Below, in pieces: positions 1-15,448 of a DNA stretch of 64,000 nt (position 1 is its first letter; each line of letters opens with the position of its first letter). Under the pieces are notes generated by a model. It was given only the letters and a program-made list of their open reading frames with translations, did no database searches and was not told the DNA's origin. The DNA comes from Mycobacterium parmense (GTDB lineage Bacteria; Actinomycetota; Actinomycetes; Mycobacteriales; Mycobacteriaceae): assembly GCF_010730575.1 (NCBI RefSeq), contig NZ_AP022614.1, forward strand, positions 5,888,913-5,952,912, given 5' to 3'. The position numbers and the translations under genes are program-made.

Positions 1-273
1 GATGACGTCGCCGGGGGCCACCGAGTAGAACTTCGCCAGCGGCCCGACCTGGCGGCCGGATTCGTTCATGTAGCAGCGCGGCTTGGCCAGCACCACCGAG
101 CGCCCGGCCAGCCGGCCGCTGACGATCTCGGCCCCGGATCGCTTGTGCGCCTTGAACTTCGCGCCCAGCCGCGCGGCGAGCAGGTCCGCCACCATGAAGC
201 CGACGTTGTGCCGGGTGCGGGCGTAGTTGTCTCCGGGGTTGCCCAGGCCGACGACCAGTAACGGCTCGGCCAC
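1..273 (-). CDS. pth: Peptidyl-tRNA hydrolase, 3' part beyond window
   Basis: The N-terminal 91 residues of peptidyl-tRNA hydrolase are visible; the rest lies outside the window. The enzyme hydrolyses the ester bond of peptidyl-tRNAs that drop off stalled ribosomes and recycles the tRNA in the cytoplasm. The start is a GTG at 273-271, followed by the family signature GLGNPG and the RHNVGF segment that carries the catalytic histidine. The downstream KRSGAE and CYMNESG stretches also fit Pth. The gene begins 12 bases after the rplY stop on the same strand, the order found in M. tuberculosis (Rv1015c-Rv1014c), so co-transcription of these two translation genes is likely. Confidence 0.93.
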   Translation of the reverse strand, partial: MAEPLLVVGLGNPGDNYARTRHNVGFMVADLLAARLGAKFKAHKRSGAEIVSGRLAGRSVVLAKPRCYMNESGRQVGPLAKFYSVAPGDVI

Positions 274-285
274 GTCGCGGTCCGC

Positions 286-939
286 CTACTCGGACTCTTC
301 GGCCGGCTCGTCGGCGTCGAAGGCCTGCGCGGCTTCCTCTTCCCGCTGGGGAACCTCGCCCGCGCCCTCTTCCTCGAGTTGCTCGGCGGTCGGTGCGGTG
401 ACCACGTTGACCACCAGCAGCTCGGGATCGGAGATCAGGTTGACACCCGACGGCAGGGAGATCTGGCCGGCGGTGAACTGGGTGCCCGGTTCGACGCCCT
501 CGACGGACACCGTCAACTGCTCGGGGATCGACATGGCGTCGGCCTCGATCTCGATGGCGTTGGCGTCCTGGGTGACCAGGGTGCCGGGCACGGGGTCACC
601 CTCGATGACGACCCTGACCTCCACGACGACCTTCTCGCCGCGGCGCACGACCAGCAGATCCGCGTGCTGGATGGAGCGCCGGATCGGGTGGATGTCGAGC
701 GCCTTGGTCAGCGCCAGCTGCTCCTTGCCCTCGATGTCGAGCGTCAGCACCGCGTTGGTGCCCGCGTACCGCAGCACGGCCGCGAAGTCGTGGCCGGGCA
801 GTTCCAGGTGCTGCGGGTCGGTGCCGTGACCGTAGAGGACGGCGGGAATCTTGCCATCGCGGCGGGCGCGCCGGGAGGCGCCCTTGCCCGTCTCGGTTCG
901 CACCGAGACCTTCAATTGGTTGACTGCTGACTTGGCCAT
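286..939 (-). CDS. rplY: 50S ribosomal protein L25/general stress protein Ctc
   Basis: This 217-aa protein is the long CTC form of ribosomal protein L25, which binds 5S rRNA in the large subunit. The N-terminal L25 domain (about 1-95) includes [20 protein letters not shown] and a [15 protein letters not shown] segment. A beta-rich TL5/CTC C-terminal domain follows (about 100-185), and the tail after residue 185 is acidic and low-complexity, rich in Glu, Asp and Ala. Its length is close to that of the M. tuberculosis protein (215 aa). It starts with ATG at 939. pth follows 12 bases downstream, so the two probably share a transcript. Confidence 0.96.
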   Translation of the reverse strand: MAKSAVNQLKVSVRTETGKGASRRARRDGKIPAVLYGHGTDPQHLELPGHDFAAVLRYAGTNAVLTLDIEGKEQLALTKALDIHPIRRSIQHADLLVVRRGEKVVVEVRVVIEGDPVPGTLVTQDANAIEIEADAMSIPEQLTVSVEGVEPGTQFTAGQISLPSGVNLISDPELLVVNVVTAPTAEQLEEEGAGEVPQREEEAAQAFDADEPAEESE

Positions 940-1097
940 CGTGTCGCTCCTGTGTGCGGGTTCTTCCGGGCACGGCCAGGGTCGCGACGATACGTCGGTC
1001 TCCGTCGATAACGGTGCCGGACTGGCCGGACACCCTCGCCGTGACGCCCGGTCAGGTTAGCGCATCCGCACCTCGGAGGAGAAATCCGGACTTTGCG

Positions 1098-2006
1098 TCA
1101 GGCGTGCCCGATGGGCTTGTCGCCCTCGGCGAAGCGCAGGGAGAACTCGATGCCGGTGAGCCGTTCCGACAGCCGCCACAGCGCGGCCGCCAGCTGCGGG
1201 TCCCGTGCCCGCCTGCTGCGCCCGACCGGCTGCGTCCGGCCGGTCTGGCCGAACCGGGGACCGACGAACGTGTCGCCCGGCAGGTCCTGCGACACCGCGT
1301 ACAGCGTCTGCCGGGCGCCGAAGTCGGCGTCGGTGGCCACCACCTTGGTGACCGCCGACATCAGCGCGTCGCCCAGTTTGCGGCCGGTGGCCCCCTGCAG
1401 GTTGGTGTGCGAGTAACCGGGGTGGGCAGCCAGCGCGCGAAGCGGTGAGCCGACCGCGTCCAGGCGGCGTTGCAGTTCGCTGGTGAACAACAGGTTGGCC
1501 AGCTTCGACTGGCTGTAGGCCAGCCAGGGCGAATACCTGCGTCGCTGCCAGTTCAGGTCGTCGAGGTCGATCCTGCCGGCCCAGTGCGCCATCGACGACA
1601 CCGTTACCACCCGATCCGTGAGCTTGGGCAGCAGCAGATTGGTCAGCGCGAAATGGCCGAGGTGGTTGGTGCCGATCTGGCTCTCGAAGCCGTCGACGGT
1701 CAGGGCGTACGGGGAGGCCATGATGCCGGCGTTGTTGACCAGCAGGTCGAACTTGTCGCCCACCCCGTCGGCGAATCGCCGCACGGACGACAGGTCCTGC
1801 AGGTCGAGTTCCCGCACCTCGAGGTCGCCGCTCATCTGCCGCGCCGCGGCCTGGCCCCGGCCGGTGTCGCGGACGGCCAGGATCACCTTGGCGCCCCGGC
1901 GCGCCAGCTCGCGGGCCGTCACCGCGCCCAGCCCGCTGTTGGCGCCGGTGATGACGGCGGTGCGCCCGGCGAACGACGGCAGATCGGCGGCGGTCCAACT
2001 GGTCAT
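1098..2006 (-). CDS. Short-chain dehydrogenase/reductase (SDR)
   Basis: This is a 302-aa NAD(P)-dependent oxidoreductase of the SDR superfamily, similar in layout to the retinol dehydrogenase/WW-domain oxidoreductase group. The Rossmann motif TGANSGLG is near residues 20-27, NNAG is near 90, a catalytic Ser lies in VSSMAH and the catalytic Tyr-Lys pair is in YSQSK. The substrate cannot be read from sequence. It stands alone, 94 bases after the lpqT stop side and about 160 bases before rplY, on the same strand as both. I do not see a clear counterpart between Rv1015c and Rv1016c in M. tuberculosis, so it may be a species-variable insertion in an otherwise conserved block. Confidence 0.88.
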   Translation of the reverse strand: MTSWTAADLPSFAGRTAVITGANSGLGAVTARELARRGAKVILAVRDTGRGQAAARQMSGDLEVRELDLQDLSSVRRFADGVGDKFDLLVNNAGIMASPYALTVDGFESQIGTNHLGHFALTNLLLPKLTDRVVTVSSMAHWAGRIDLDDLNWQRRRYSPWLAYSQSKLANLLFTSELQRRLDAVGSPLRALAAHPGYSHTNLQGATGRKLGDALMSAVTKVVATDADFGARQTLYAVSQDLPGDTFVGPRFGQTGRTQPVGRSRRARDPQLAAALWRLSERLTGIEFSLRFAEGDKPIGHA

Positions 2007-2101
2007 GCCCCAACACTAGGGCCAGGACGTCGCGAGACTGCACCCACCGACGCCCCGTCTCGACAAATGCGTTGCCGGTTGCACGTTCGCGAACGGGCGA
2101 C

Positions 2102-2755
2102 TTACTTCGCGGCGACGACGAATCCGTGGATGATCGCCTCGATGTCGGTCGATTGCGCGACCGCCTGCGTCGCCAGGCTGGTGACCGTGAGCTGAACGAG
2201 GTAGCGCTGCCCGGCAGGGGGCGAGCCGGTGGCGATGACGATGCGGTTCCAGCTGTGCAGCCGGGTGCCGTCGAGGTCGTAGCTGCCCTGGATCATCGAC
2301 GACGGGAAGCCGTTGAAGTCCGCCGTCGAGGCGTCGAGCTGTTTGAAGTTCTCGAACAGCTGGGCGTCGTCGTTGCCGTGCTTGATCACCTGGGCCGGGT
2401 CGAAGTTGCCCATCAGCTTGAACACCACGAGCCGGGCGGTCGGGTACTTGGCGCCCTTGGAGATCATGACCGTCTCCGGTGGGATGTTCGGGTTGGTGAA
2501 CCGCGTCCAGTCCGGTGGCGTCGGAATCGAGACCGTCAGGTCGGTGAGGTCCTTGGGCGCCACCTGCTGCCCGGTGACCCCGATGCTCTGCAGATACTGC
2601 GACAGCGGCACGGGCTTGTCCACCCGGGTGGTGGTGGCGCTGGGCGTGGAGTTTCTCGCCAGGATCGACTGGTAGTCCGGCGATGTCGGGCCGCAGGCGA
2701 CCGCGGACAGCGTCAGTGCCGCCGTCGCGAGCACCACCACGACGCGTGTGCTCAC
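2102..2755 (-). CDS. lpqT: Probable lipoprotein LpqT
   Basis: This 217-aa exported lipoprotein has a signal peptide (STRVVVVLATAALTLSAVAC) ending at the acylated Cys21. The start chosen is the GTG at 2755, just before the signal peptide; an upstream in-frame start would place arginine-rich sequence ahead of it. The mature part has a Ser/Thr-rich linker and then a mixed alpha/beta domain of the LpqT/LpqN/MTC28 type. Family members are surface lipoproteins of uncertain function; some LpqN proteins bind cell-envelope enzymes. Position between prs and rplY matches Rv1016c, which is about 226 aa. Confidence 0.88.
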   Translation of the reverse strand: MSTRVVVVLATAALTLSAVACGPTSPDYQSILARNSTPSATTTRVDKPVPLSQYLQSIGVTGQQVAPKDLTDLTVSIPTPPDWTRFTNPNIPPETVMISKGAKYPTARLVVFKLMGNFDPAQVIKHGNDDAQLFENFKQLDASTADFNGFPSSMIQGSYDLDGTRLHSWNRIVIATGSPPAGQRYLVQLTVTSLATQAVAQSTDIEAIIHGFVVAAK

Positions 2756-2841
2756 AGAAACTCGCGGAAGGCGCCCACCGGCCGGCTGCCCGTCGCGGTT
2801 CTCAGATGCTCGGCGATTGGCGGCTCGAAACCGGCGGGCAT

Positions 2842-3822
2842 CTACGCGTCCCCGTCGAACAGCCCTGTGACCGAGCCGTTTTCGAAGACGGCGCGAATGG
2901 TGCTGGCGACCAGCGGGGCGATCGAGAGCACCGTGAGCTGAGGGAAGCGCTTCTCCTCGCCGATCGGCAGCGTGTTGGTGACGATCACTTCGCGGGCGCC
3001 GCACGCGGCCAGGCGTTCGGCGGCCGGGTCGGACAGCACGCCGTGCGTCGCCGCGATGATCACGTCGCCGGCGCCTTCGTCGCGCAGCAGCTTCACCGCG
3101 CCGGCGATGGTGCCGCCGGTGTCGATCATGTCGTCGATCAGCACGCAGGTGCGGCCGGTGACCTCACCGACGACGCGGTTGGACACCACCTGGTTGGGCA
3201 CCCGCGGGTCGCGGGTCTTGTGGATGAAGGCCAGGGGGACGCCACCCAGCGCGTCGGCCCATTTCTCGGCGATGCGCACCCGGCCGGAGTCGGGGGAGAC
3301 GACCACCATGTTGCCGTCGGGGTAGTTGTCCCGGATGTAGCCGGTCAGCAGGTTCTGCCCGCGCATGTGGTCCACGGGACCGTCGAAGAAACCCTGGATC
3401 TGGTCGGTGTGCAGGTCCACCGTGACGATCCGGTCGGCGCCGGCGGTCTTGAGCAGGTCGGCGACCAGTCGCGCGGAGATGGGCTCGCGTCCGCGGTGCT
3501 TCTTGTCCTGACGGGCGTAGGGATAGAACGGCATGACGGCGGTGATCCGCTTGGCGCTGCCCCGCTTGAGGGCGTCGATCATGATCAGCTGTTCCATCAG
3601 CCAGCTGTTCACCGGCGCGGGGCACGACTGCAGGACGAACGCGTCGCAGCCCCGGACCGACTCGTGGAACCGGACGAAGATCTCGCCGTTGGCGAACTCG
3701 CGCGCCGTCTGCGCGGTCACGTGGACGTCGAGTTCCTTGGCTACCTGCTCGGCCAGCTCGGGATGAGCGCGGCCCGAGAAAAGCATCAGGTTCTTGCGGT
3801 TATCGGACCAGTCGTGGCTCAA
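2842..3822 (-). CDS. prs: Ribose-phosphate pyrophosphokinase
   Basis: This cytoplasmic enzyme transfers pyrophosphate from ATP to ribose 5-phosphate to make PRPP, used for nucleotides, histidine, tryptophan and the arabinan donor decaprenyl-phosphoryl-arabinose. Visible motifs are the catalytic flexible region KKHRGREPISA, the divalent-metal/PRPP signature around VDLHTDQIQGFF, and the PRPP loop VLIDDMIDTGGTI. I chose the TTG at 3822 because it gives 326 aa, the length of the M. tuberculosis enzyme, begins LSHDW as that protein does, and has a GAGG-like ribosome site upstream. Another TTG at 3849 would add nine residues. glmU lies just upstream on the same strand, which groups two sugar-nucleotide precursor genes. 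Confidence 0.95.
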   Translation of the reverse strand: MSHDWSDNRKNLMLFSGRAHPELAEQVAKELDVHVTAQTAREFANGEIFVRFHESVRGCDAFVLQSCPAPVNSWLMEQLIMIDALKRGSAKRITAVMPFYPYARQDKKHRGREPISARLVADLLKTAGADRIVTVDLHTDQIQGFFDGPVDHMRGQNLLTGYIRDNYPDGNMVVVSPDSGRVRIAEKWADALGGVPLAFIHKTRDPRVPNQVVSNRVVGEVTGRTCVLIDDMIDTGGTIAGAVKLLRDEGAGDVIIAATHGVLSDPAAERLAACGAREVIVTNTLPIGEEKRFPQLTVLSIAPLVASTIRAVFENGSVTGLFDGDA

Positions 3823-3913
3823 CGCGCTGCCCTCGCCGTTCAGAATCAAAATGGAAGCCCAATCGTACGTAGCGAATGGTACGGAATTCCGCCCGGGTTG
3901 CCAGCCGCGAAAT

Positions 3914-5401
3914 TCATGGTGTCTGTTCGGGGTCGGACGCCGGGCGCGCGTCCTGGGCGGCCCGTTCGGCCGCTTCCGCCGCCGCGCTGCCCGGCCGCTT
4001 GCGCTGCACCCATCCTTCGATGTTGCGCTGGGGTCCGGCCGAAACCGCCAGCGCGCCCGGCGGGACGTCGTCGCGCACCACCGTGCCCGCGCCGGTGTAG
4101 GCGCCGTCGCCGACGGTCACCGGGGCGACGAACATGGTGTCGGACCCGGTGCGCACGTGTGAGCCGATGGTGGTGCGCCGCTTGCTGGTGCCGTCGTAGT
4201 TGACGAACACGCTGGACGCTCCGATGTTGCTGTGTTCGCCGATGTCGGCGTCCCCGACGTAGGTGAGGTGCGGCACCTTGGTGCCGGTCCCGATGGTGGC
4301 GTTCTTCGTCTCGACGAACGCGCCGAGCTTGCCGTCGGCGCCCAACGCCGTGCCGGGCCGCAGGTAGGTGAACGGGCCGACCGTCGCGCCCGCGCCGATC
4401 GACGACGACGAGCCGTGCGTGCGCACCACCGACGCGCCGGCACCGACGGTGACATCGGCCAGTGTGGTGTCCGGTCCCACGACGCAGTGAGCGCCGAGTC
4501 GGGTTTCGCCCAGCAGCTGCGTGCCGGGGTGCACGACGGTGTCGCGACCGATCGTCACGCCGACGTCGATCCAGGTGGTGGCCGGGTCGATGACGGTGAC
4601 GCCCGCCATCTGGTGCGCGGCGACGATCCGGCGGTTCAGCTCGGCGCCCAGCTGGGCCAGCTGGACGCGGTTGTTGACGCCGGCCACCAGCGCGCTGTCG
4701 TCGACGTGCTGGGCGTGGATGGCCAGGCCGTCGCCGCGCAGGATGGCGATGACGTCGGTGAGGTAGAGCTCCTGCTGGGCGTTGTCGGAACGCAGCCGGC
4801 TCAGGGCCGAGCGCAGCGCGGCGATGTCGAAGGCGTAGACGCCGGCGTTGACCTCGCGGATCTCGCGTTGCGAGGGCGTCGCGTCGGCGTGTTCGACGAT
4901 CGCCATGACCTCGTCGTCCTGCGTGCGCAGGATGCGACCGTAGCCGCTGGGGTCGTCGAGCGTGGTGGTCAGCACGGTCACCGCGGCCCCGCGCTCGAGC
5001 CCGGCCGCGCGGTGCGTCGCGATCAGCCCGGCGATCGTGTCGGAGTCCAGGAGCGGGGTGTCGCCCGCGGTGACGACGACGACGCCGGCGTAATCCTCGG
5101 GCAGCGCGGACAGACCGCACAGCACCGCGTGACCGGTGCCCAGCGGTCGTCGTTGTTCCGCGACGTCGATCGGGCGTCCGAGGGCGTCGGCCAGTTCGGC
5201 GACCACCGGCGCGATGCGGCCCCGTTCGTGGCCGAGGACGACGACGAGGTGCCGGGGCGCGACCGAGTCGACCGCATGCAGCAGGTGCGACAGCATGCTG
5301 CGGCCGGCGATCGTGTGCAGCACCTTCGGGGTGTCCGACCGCATCCGGGTGCCGGGCCCGGCCGCCAGCACCAGGACCGCGGTGTCACCACGAAACGACA
5401 T
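3914..5401 (-). CDS. glmU: Bifunctional GlmU: GlcNAc-1-P uridyltransferase / glucosamine-1-P acetyltransferase
   Basis: GlmU makes UDP-N-acetylglucosamine for peptidoglycan and the arabinogalactan linker. It acetylates glucosamine 1-phosphate and then uridylates the product. The 495-aa length equals that of M. tuberculosis GlmU. The N-terminal Rossmann-like pyrophosphorylase domain shows [15 protein letters not shown] (about 13-27) and the product-binding GYGRI and EVNAGVYAF segments. The C-terminal left-handed beta-helix (about 265-470) has hexapeptide repeats and the acetyl-CoA binding stretch [11 protein letters not shown]. The tail after 470 is charged and variable. The start is ATG at 5401. 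It lies downstream of tRNA-Gln and upstream of prs on the same strand. Confidence 0.96.
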   Translation of the reverse strand: MSFRGDTAVLVLAAGPGTRMRSDTPKVLHTIAGRSMLSHLLHAVDSVAPRHLVVVLGHERGRIAPVVAELADALGRPIDVAEQRRPLGTGHAVLCGLSALPEDYAGVVVVTAGDTPLLDSDTIAGLIATHRAAGLERGAAVTVLTTTLDDPSGYGRILRTQDDEVMAIVEHADATPSQREIREVNAGVYAFDIAALRSALSRLRSDNAQQELYLTDVIAILRGDGLAIHAQHVDDSALVAGVNNRVQLAQLGAELNRRIVAAHQMAGVTVIDPATTWIDVGVTIGRDTVVHPGTQLLGETRLGAHCVVGPDTTLADVTVGAGASVVRTHGSSSSIGAGATVGPFTYLRPGTALGADGKLGAFVETKNATIGTGTKVPHLTYVGDADIGEHSNIGASSVFVNYDGTSKRRTTIGSHVRTGSDTMFVAPVTVGDGAYTGAGTVVRDDVPPGALAVSAGPQRNIEGWVQRKRPGSAAAEAAERAAQDARPASDPEQTP

Positions 5402-5457
5402 CGACTCGCCCCATATCTCGCCGGGCCTTTGGCCCCGAGCGCGCGTGTTTGTACACC

Positions 5458-5477
5458 GACACGCCGTCAAGCGTGTC
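5458..5477 (-). terminator. Hairpin downstream of tRNA-Gln
   Basis: A perfect 7-bp stem (GACACGC/GCGTGTC) with a 6-base loop lies about 43 bases past the 3' end of the tRNA-Gln gene and before glmU. There is no run of T after it on the minus strand, which is common for mycobacterial terminators. It may end or process the tRNA transcript; the role is inferred. Confidence 0.4.
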
Positions 5478-5519
5478 ATTTCATGGGCGCTCGCGGCAAA
5501 GAACTCGCCCAAGTTTGGG

Positions 5520-5591
5520 CTCCGTCGCCAGGACTCGAACCTGAACTATCTGAACCAAAATCAGAGGTGCTGCCGATTACACCACGACGGA
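5520..5591 (-). tRNA. tRNA-Gln (TTG anticodon)
   Basis: The minus strand folds into a complete tRNA cloverleaf. The 7-bp acceptor stem pairs TCCGTCG with CGACGGA. The anticodon stem TCTGA/TCAGA holds the loop TTTTGGT with anticodon TTG, which reads CAA, and the T arm contains GGTTCGAGTCC. No CCA is encoded. It lies between glmU and the divergent TetR gene, where M. tuberculosis also has a glutamine tRNA. Confidence 0.96.
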
Positions 5592-5685
5592 CCGCGTACC
5601 ACGGCGAGCCGAGCTTAACCACCGACCGCCCAACCCGAGACTTTAGTCGGCCGGCGATGCCGACCAAACCGATACGCTGATCGGC

Positions 5686-6345
5686 GTGGCCCTGCCGGAC
5701 CCCCACCCGCAGAAAGAGCCGGACAAAGAGGCGCGGGCGCCGCGCGCCAGGATGACCGGCACCGAGCGGCGCCGACAACTCATCGGCATCGCACGCTCGC
5801 TGTTCGCCGAACGCGGCTATGAGGGCACGTCGATCGAGGAGATCGCCCAGCGCGCCAACGTCTCCAAGCCGGTCGTCTACGAGCATTTCGGCGGCAAGGA
5901 GGGCCTGTACGCCGTGGTCGTCGACCGCGAGATGTCGGCGCTGCTGGACGGCATCACATCGTCGCTGACCAACAACAGGTCCCGGGTGCGCGTCGAGCGC
6001 GTCGCGCTGGCGTTGCTCACCTACGTCGAAGAGCGCACCGACGGCTTCCGGATCATGATCCGCGACTCGCCGGCCTCGATCAGTTCGGGCACCTATTCCA
6101 GCCTGCTCAACGACGCCGTCAACCAGGTCAGTTCGATCCTGGCCGGCGACTTCGCACGCCGCGGGCTGGATCCCGACCTGGCGCCGCTGTACGCGCAGGC
6201 GCTGGTGGGATCGGTGTCGATGACGGCGCAGTGGTGGCTGGACACCCGCGAGCCCAAGAAGGAAGTGGTCGCCGCGCACCTGGTCAACCTCATGTGGAAC
6301 GGGCTGACCCACCTGGAGGCCGACCCGCGGCTGCAGGACGAGTAG
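5686..6345 (+). CDS. TetR-family transcriptional regulator
   Basis: This 219-aa protein has an N-terminal TetR DNA-binding domain at about residues 25-75. The helix-turn-helix reads SIEEIAQRANVSKPVVYEHF and is followed by the typical GGKEGLY turn. The C-terminal half is an all-helical ligand-binding and dimerisation domain whose inducer is unknown. The start is a GTG at 5686, preceded by a short region shared with the divergent tRNA-Gln gene. It is the positional counterpart of Rv1019, just upstream of mfd. Autoregulation and control of mfd are possible because the gap to mfd is under 100 bases, but neither is shown by the sequence. Confidence 0.92.
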   Translation: MALPDPHPQKEPDKEARAPRARMTGTERRRQLIGIARSLFAERGYEGTSIEEIAQRANVSKPVVYEHFGGKEGLYAVVVDREMSALLDGITSSLTNNRSRVRVERVALALLTYVEERTDGFRIMIRDSPASISSGTYSSLLNDAVNQVSSILAGDFARRGLDPDLAPLYAQALVGSVSMTAQWWLDTREPKKEVVAAHLVNLMWNGLTHLEADPRLQDE

Positions 6346-6443
6346 CCCGCCGGGGCAGGTCGGCGCGCGAAACCCCGTCGGCGCCCGGGCGCGAATCTCG
6401 ACGGCGTTCAGTGCTTCTCGCGGCCCCCTAGAATGGATTCATC

Positions 6444-10108
<3,665 letters not shown>

Positions 10109-10112
<4 letters not shown>

Positions 10113-11086
10113 TCGTCGTCTTGTTCGACCCCCGTCGCCCGTCGCTGGTTCCCGTCGAAGCCATCGAGTTCCTGACCGGAGAGGTGCAGTACACCGAAGA
10201 GATGCCCGTGGCGGTGCCCTGGTCGCTGCCCGCGGCCCGCCCGGTGCACTTCGGCGACGACGCCCCGGTGCTGCTCTCGTCCGATCCCGAGCACCCGGCG
10301 GTCACCGCCCGGCTGGCGGCCGGGGCGCGGCTCATCTCGGCGCCGGAGACGCCGCGCGGCGAGCGGCTGGTCGACGCGGTGGCGATGATGGACAAACTGC
10401 GCACCGCCGGGCCGTGGGAAAGCGAGCAAACCCACGACTCGTTGCGCCGATTCCTGCTGGAGGAGACCTACGAGCTGTTGGACGCCGTGCGCGGCGGCAA
10501 CGCCGATCAGGTCCGCGAAGAGCTCGGTGACGTGTTGCTGCAGGTCCTCTTCCACGCCCGCATCGCCGAGGAGGCGCCGCAGTTCCCGTTCACCATTGAC
10601 GACGTAGCGGCCACGCTGATGCGCAAGCTCGGCAATCGGGTCCCGGGTGTGCTTGCGGGGCAATCGATTTCGCTGGAAGATCAGCTGGCCCAATGGGAGG
10701 AGCGCAAGGCGGCCGAAAAGCCGCGGAACTCGGTGATGGACGGTGTGCACACCGGGCAGCCCGCGCTTGCGCTGGCGCAGAAGGTGATTCAGCGCGCCGA
10801 GAAGGCGGGCGTGCCCGCCGACCTGATCCCCGCCGACATCGTGTCGATCTCGGTGTCGTCCGACCACGACGCGGAAAGCGCACTGCGCACCTCGGTTCTG
10901 GAATTCGTCGACCGGGTGCGCACCGTCGAGCGGGCCATCGCCGCCACCCGCCGCGGGGGCAGTGTTCCCGAGGAGTTCGACCTCGTCCCGCTGGGCGAAG
11001 TGACCGAGGAGGAATGGCGCGCGCACTGGCCGCCGGGTGATTCCGCTTCCGGGGCGGGTCAGGAGTGCCCGCTAGCTAACGGGTGA
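10109..11086 (+). CDS. mazG: Nucleoside triphosphate pyrophosphohydrolase MazG
   Basis: MazG hydrolyses nucleoside triphosphates to monophosphates and pyrophosphate. In mycobacteria it removes oxidised pyrimidine nucleotides such as 5-OH-dCTP. The 325-aa protein equals the M. tuberculosis length. The N-terminal part (about 1-85) is an actinobacterial extension. The MazG domain begins near [11 protein letters not shown] and carries the metal-binding EExxE...ExxD set in [10 protein letters not shown] (about 118) and [10 protein letters not shown] (about 138). A second, degenerate helical half follows. The GTG start overlaps the mfd stop by four bases, which points to coupled expression of a repair translocase and a nucleotide-pool sanitiser. 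Confidence 0.95.
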
Positions 11087-13300
<2,214 letters not shown>

Positions 13301-13301
13301 C

Positions 13302-13967
13302 TTGACGCCCAAGCCGGATCCGAAGCGGCGCGCCCCGGCATCGCGCCCGGGGAAGGCCGGCGATACGGTTCGGCGCCGGCGCTCGGCCAAGCCGTCCGCC
13401 AAGCCGTCGTCCAAGCCCTCGCAGACGGCGGGCCACACCAGCCGCAACGGCGGGCGGTCGCTGCAGGAGCATGTCGTCGAGCCGATCAAGCGGCAAGCCG
13501 CCGAATCCGTCGAGCAGCGGTCCGATCAGCGGCTGGGCTTCACCGCGCGGCGGGCGGCGGTGCTGGCCGCGCTGGTCTGCGTGCTGACCCTGACCATCAC
13601 CGGCCCGGTCCGCACGTACTTCGCCCAACGCACGGAGATGGAGCAGTTGTCGGCAAGCGAGGCCGCGCTGCGCCGTCAGATCAGCGACCTCGAACAGAAG
13701 AAGAGCAAGCTCGACGACCCGGCTTACATCGCGGCCCAGGCCCGGGAGCGCCTCGGCTTCGTGATGCCCGGATCCACTCCGTTCCAGGTTCAGCTCCCGC
13801 CGACGGCCGCGGTGCCCGCCCAGCCGGGATCACCGTCGGCCAAGCCCGCCAGCAGCGACCCCTGGTACACGGCGTTGTGGCACACCATCGCCGACAACCC
13901 GCACCTGCCGCCGAACGCGCCCGAAACGCCCGGTCCCGCGACCCCTCCCTCGCCTCCCGGTGGTTGA
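13302..13967 (+). CDS. FtsB/DivIC-like septum formation protein
   Basis: This is a 221-aa single-pass membrane protein of the septum formation initiator family. The N-terminal 75 residues are cytoplasmic, basic and rich in Lys, Ser and Pro. One transmembrane helix follows (about 80-100, AAVLAALVCVLTLTITGPV). Then comes an extracytoplasmic coiled coil (MEQLSASEAALRRQISDLEQ) and a Pro-rich tail. Such proteins bridge FtsL and FtsQ in the divisome. The TTG start at 13302 lies one base after the eno stop. Its end overlaps the DUF501 gene by eight bases. It is the positional match of Rv1024. Confidence 0.88.
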   Translation: MTPKPDPKRRAPASRPGKAGDTVRRRRSAKPSAKPSSKPSQTAGHTSRNGGRSLQEHVVEPIKRQAAESVEQRSDQRLGFTARRAAVLAALVCVLTLTITGPVRTYFAQRTEMEQLSASEAALRRQISDLEQKKSKLDDPAYIAAQARERLGFVMPGSTPFQVQLPPTAAVPAQPGSPSAKPASSDPWYTALWHTIADNPHLPPNAPETPGPATPPSPPGG

Positions 13968-14448
13968 CCGCGCCGACGTCGAGGCGGTGGCGCGTCAGCT
14001 CGGGCGTGAGCCGCGCGGCGTGCTGGAGATCGCCTACCGCTGCCCCGACGGACAGCCCGGGGTGGTCAAGACTGCACCGAAACTGCCTGACGGCACACCG
14101 TTTCCGACGTTGTACTACCTGACGCATCCGGTGCTGACCGCGGCCGCCAGCCGGCTGGAGACGACGGGGCTGATGCGCGAGATGACCGATCGACTGGGCC
14201 GGGATGCCCAGCTGGCCGCGGCCTATCGCCGGGCCCACGAGGCCTATCTGGCCGAGCGCGACGCCATCGAGCCGCTGGGAACGACGTTCTCCGGTGGGGG
14301 GATGCCGGACCGGGTTAAGTGCCTGCACGTTCTGATCGCCCACTCGCTGGCCAAGGGTCCGGGCTGCAACCCGCTCGGTGACGAGGCGCTGGCGATCCTG
14401 GCCAGGGAGCCCGCGATGGCCCACGTTCTGGTGGTCGGGCAGTGGTGA
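13960..14448 (+). CDS. DUF501 family protein
   Basis: This 162-aa protein belongs to DUF501, a family conserved in actinobacteria with no established biochemical function. Typical features are the RCPDGQPGVVKT stretch, FPTLYYLTHP, and the C-terminal RVKCLHVLIAHSLAKG, where a Cys and a His could bind metal. The start is a GTG at 13960 inside the end of the FtsB-like gene, and its stop overlaps the ppx2 start. The eno-ftsB-DUF501-ppx order is the same as Rv1023-Rv1026. Tight overlaps suggest obligate co-translation with the divisome and polyphosphate genes. Confidence 0.9.
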   Translation: MVDRADVEAVARQLGREPRGVLEIAYRCPDGQPGVVKTAPKLPDGTPFPTLYYLTHPVLTAAASRLETTGLMREMTDRLGRDAQLAAAYRRAHEAYLAERDAIEPLGTTFSGGGMPDRVKCLHVLIAHSLAKGPGCNPLGDEALAILAREPAMAHVLVVGQW

Positions 14449-15386
14449 GTCGGATCGCGGGAATCGACTGCGGCACCAACTCTATTCGACTGCTCGTCGC
14501 CGAGCGGTCCGGTGCAGGGTTGCGCGACGTGCATCGCGAGACGCGAATCGTGCGGCTGGGTCAGGGTGTCGACGCGACCGGCGAGTTCGCGCCCGAGGCG
14601 ATCGCGCGGACGCGGGCGGCGCTGTCCGACTACGCGGAAATGCTGGAATGGCACGGCGTCGAGCGCGTGCGGATGGTGGCCACCTCGGCCGCGCGCGACG
14701 TCGCCAACCGCGAAGCCTTCTTCGCGATGACGGCCGAGGTGCTGGGCGCCGTGCTCCCGGGGGCGGTGGCCGAGGTGATCACCGGCGCCGAGGAGGCAGA
14801 GCTGTCCTTCCGCGGGGCCGTCGCCGAGATGGACCCCGCCGCAGGGCCTTTCGTCGTCGTCGACCTGGGGGGAGGGTCCACCGAGATCGTTTTGGGCGGC
14901 GCCGCGGTGGTGGCGAGCTACTCGGCCGACATCGGGTGCGTGCGGCTGACCGAACGCTGCCTGCACTCCGACCCGCCGACGGCGGGGGAGGTGGCGGCCG
15001 CACGCCGGGTGGTGCGCGAGCGCCTCGAGGCCGCGCTGGGCGCGGTGCCCGTCGAGGGGGCGCGGACCTGGGTGGGTGTGGCCGGGACCATGACCACCTT
15101 GTCGGCGCTGGCGCACAACATGACGACGTATGACTCTGCGGCCATTCATCTTTCGCGCGTCCGCGGTCGCGAACTGTTGGCGGTGTGCGAGCGGTTGATC
15201 GCCATGTCGCGGGCCGAGCGCGCGGCGTTGCCGCCGATGCACGAGGGAAGGGCCGACGTGATCGGCGGCGGGGCGATCGTGGTGGAGGAACTGGCGCGCG
15301 AATTGCGCGCCCGCGCCGGCATCGACGAGCTGACCGTCAGCGAGCACGACATCCTGGACGGCATCGTGCTCTCGATCTCCGGCTAG
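14442..15386 (+). CDS. ppx2: Exopolyphosphatase/guanosine pentaphosphate phosphohydrolase (Ppx/GppA)
   Basis: This 314-aa protein of the actin/ASKHA-fold Ppx/GppA family is predicted to hydrolyse inorganic polyphosphate and possibly pppGpp. The phosphate-1 loop is GIDCGTNSIRLL at the N terminus. The catalytic-base region is GAEEAELSFRGA and the second phosphate loop is VVDLGGGSTEIV. Actinobacterial short forms lack the C-terminal HD-like domain of E. coli Ppx, and this one also ends after the second actin domain. Two adjacent GTG codons (14442 and 14445) could start it, both overlapping the DUF501 stop. It corresponds to Rv1026. Confidence 0.92.
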   Translation: MVSRIAGIDCGTNSIRLLVAERSGAGLRDVHRETRIVRLGQGVDATGEFAPEAIARTRAALSDYAEMLEWHGVERVRMVATSAARDVANREAFFAMTAEVLGAVLPGAVAEVITGAEEAELSFRGAVAEMDPAAGPFVVVDLGGGSTEIVLGGAAVVASYSADIGCVRLTERCLHSDPPTAGEVAAARRVVRERLEAALGAVPVEGARTWVGVAGTMTTLSALAHNMTTYDSAAIHLSRVRGRELLAVCERLIAMSRAERAALPPMHEGRADVIGGGAIVVEELARELRARAGIDELTVSEHDILDGIVLSISG

Positions 15387-15448
15387 GGACGGCTAGACCG
15401 CTGCCGTCATGCCAGTCCCTGGAAGAGGCCGGGCCCGGCGACGCCACC

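Noticed and set aside
227..829. 200-aa plus-strand frame over rplY
   Set aside because: Ser/Thr-rich shadow of rplY with no ribosome site or homology signal.
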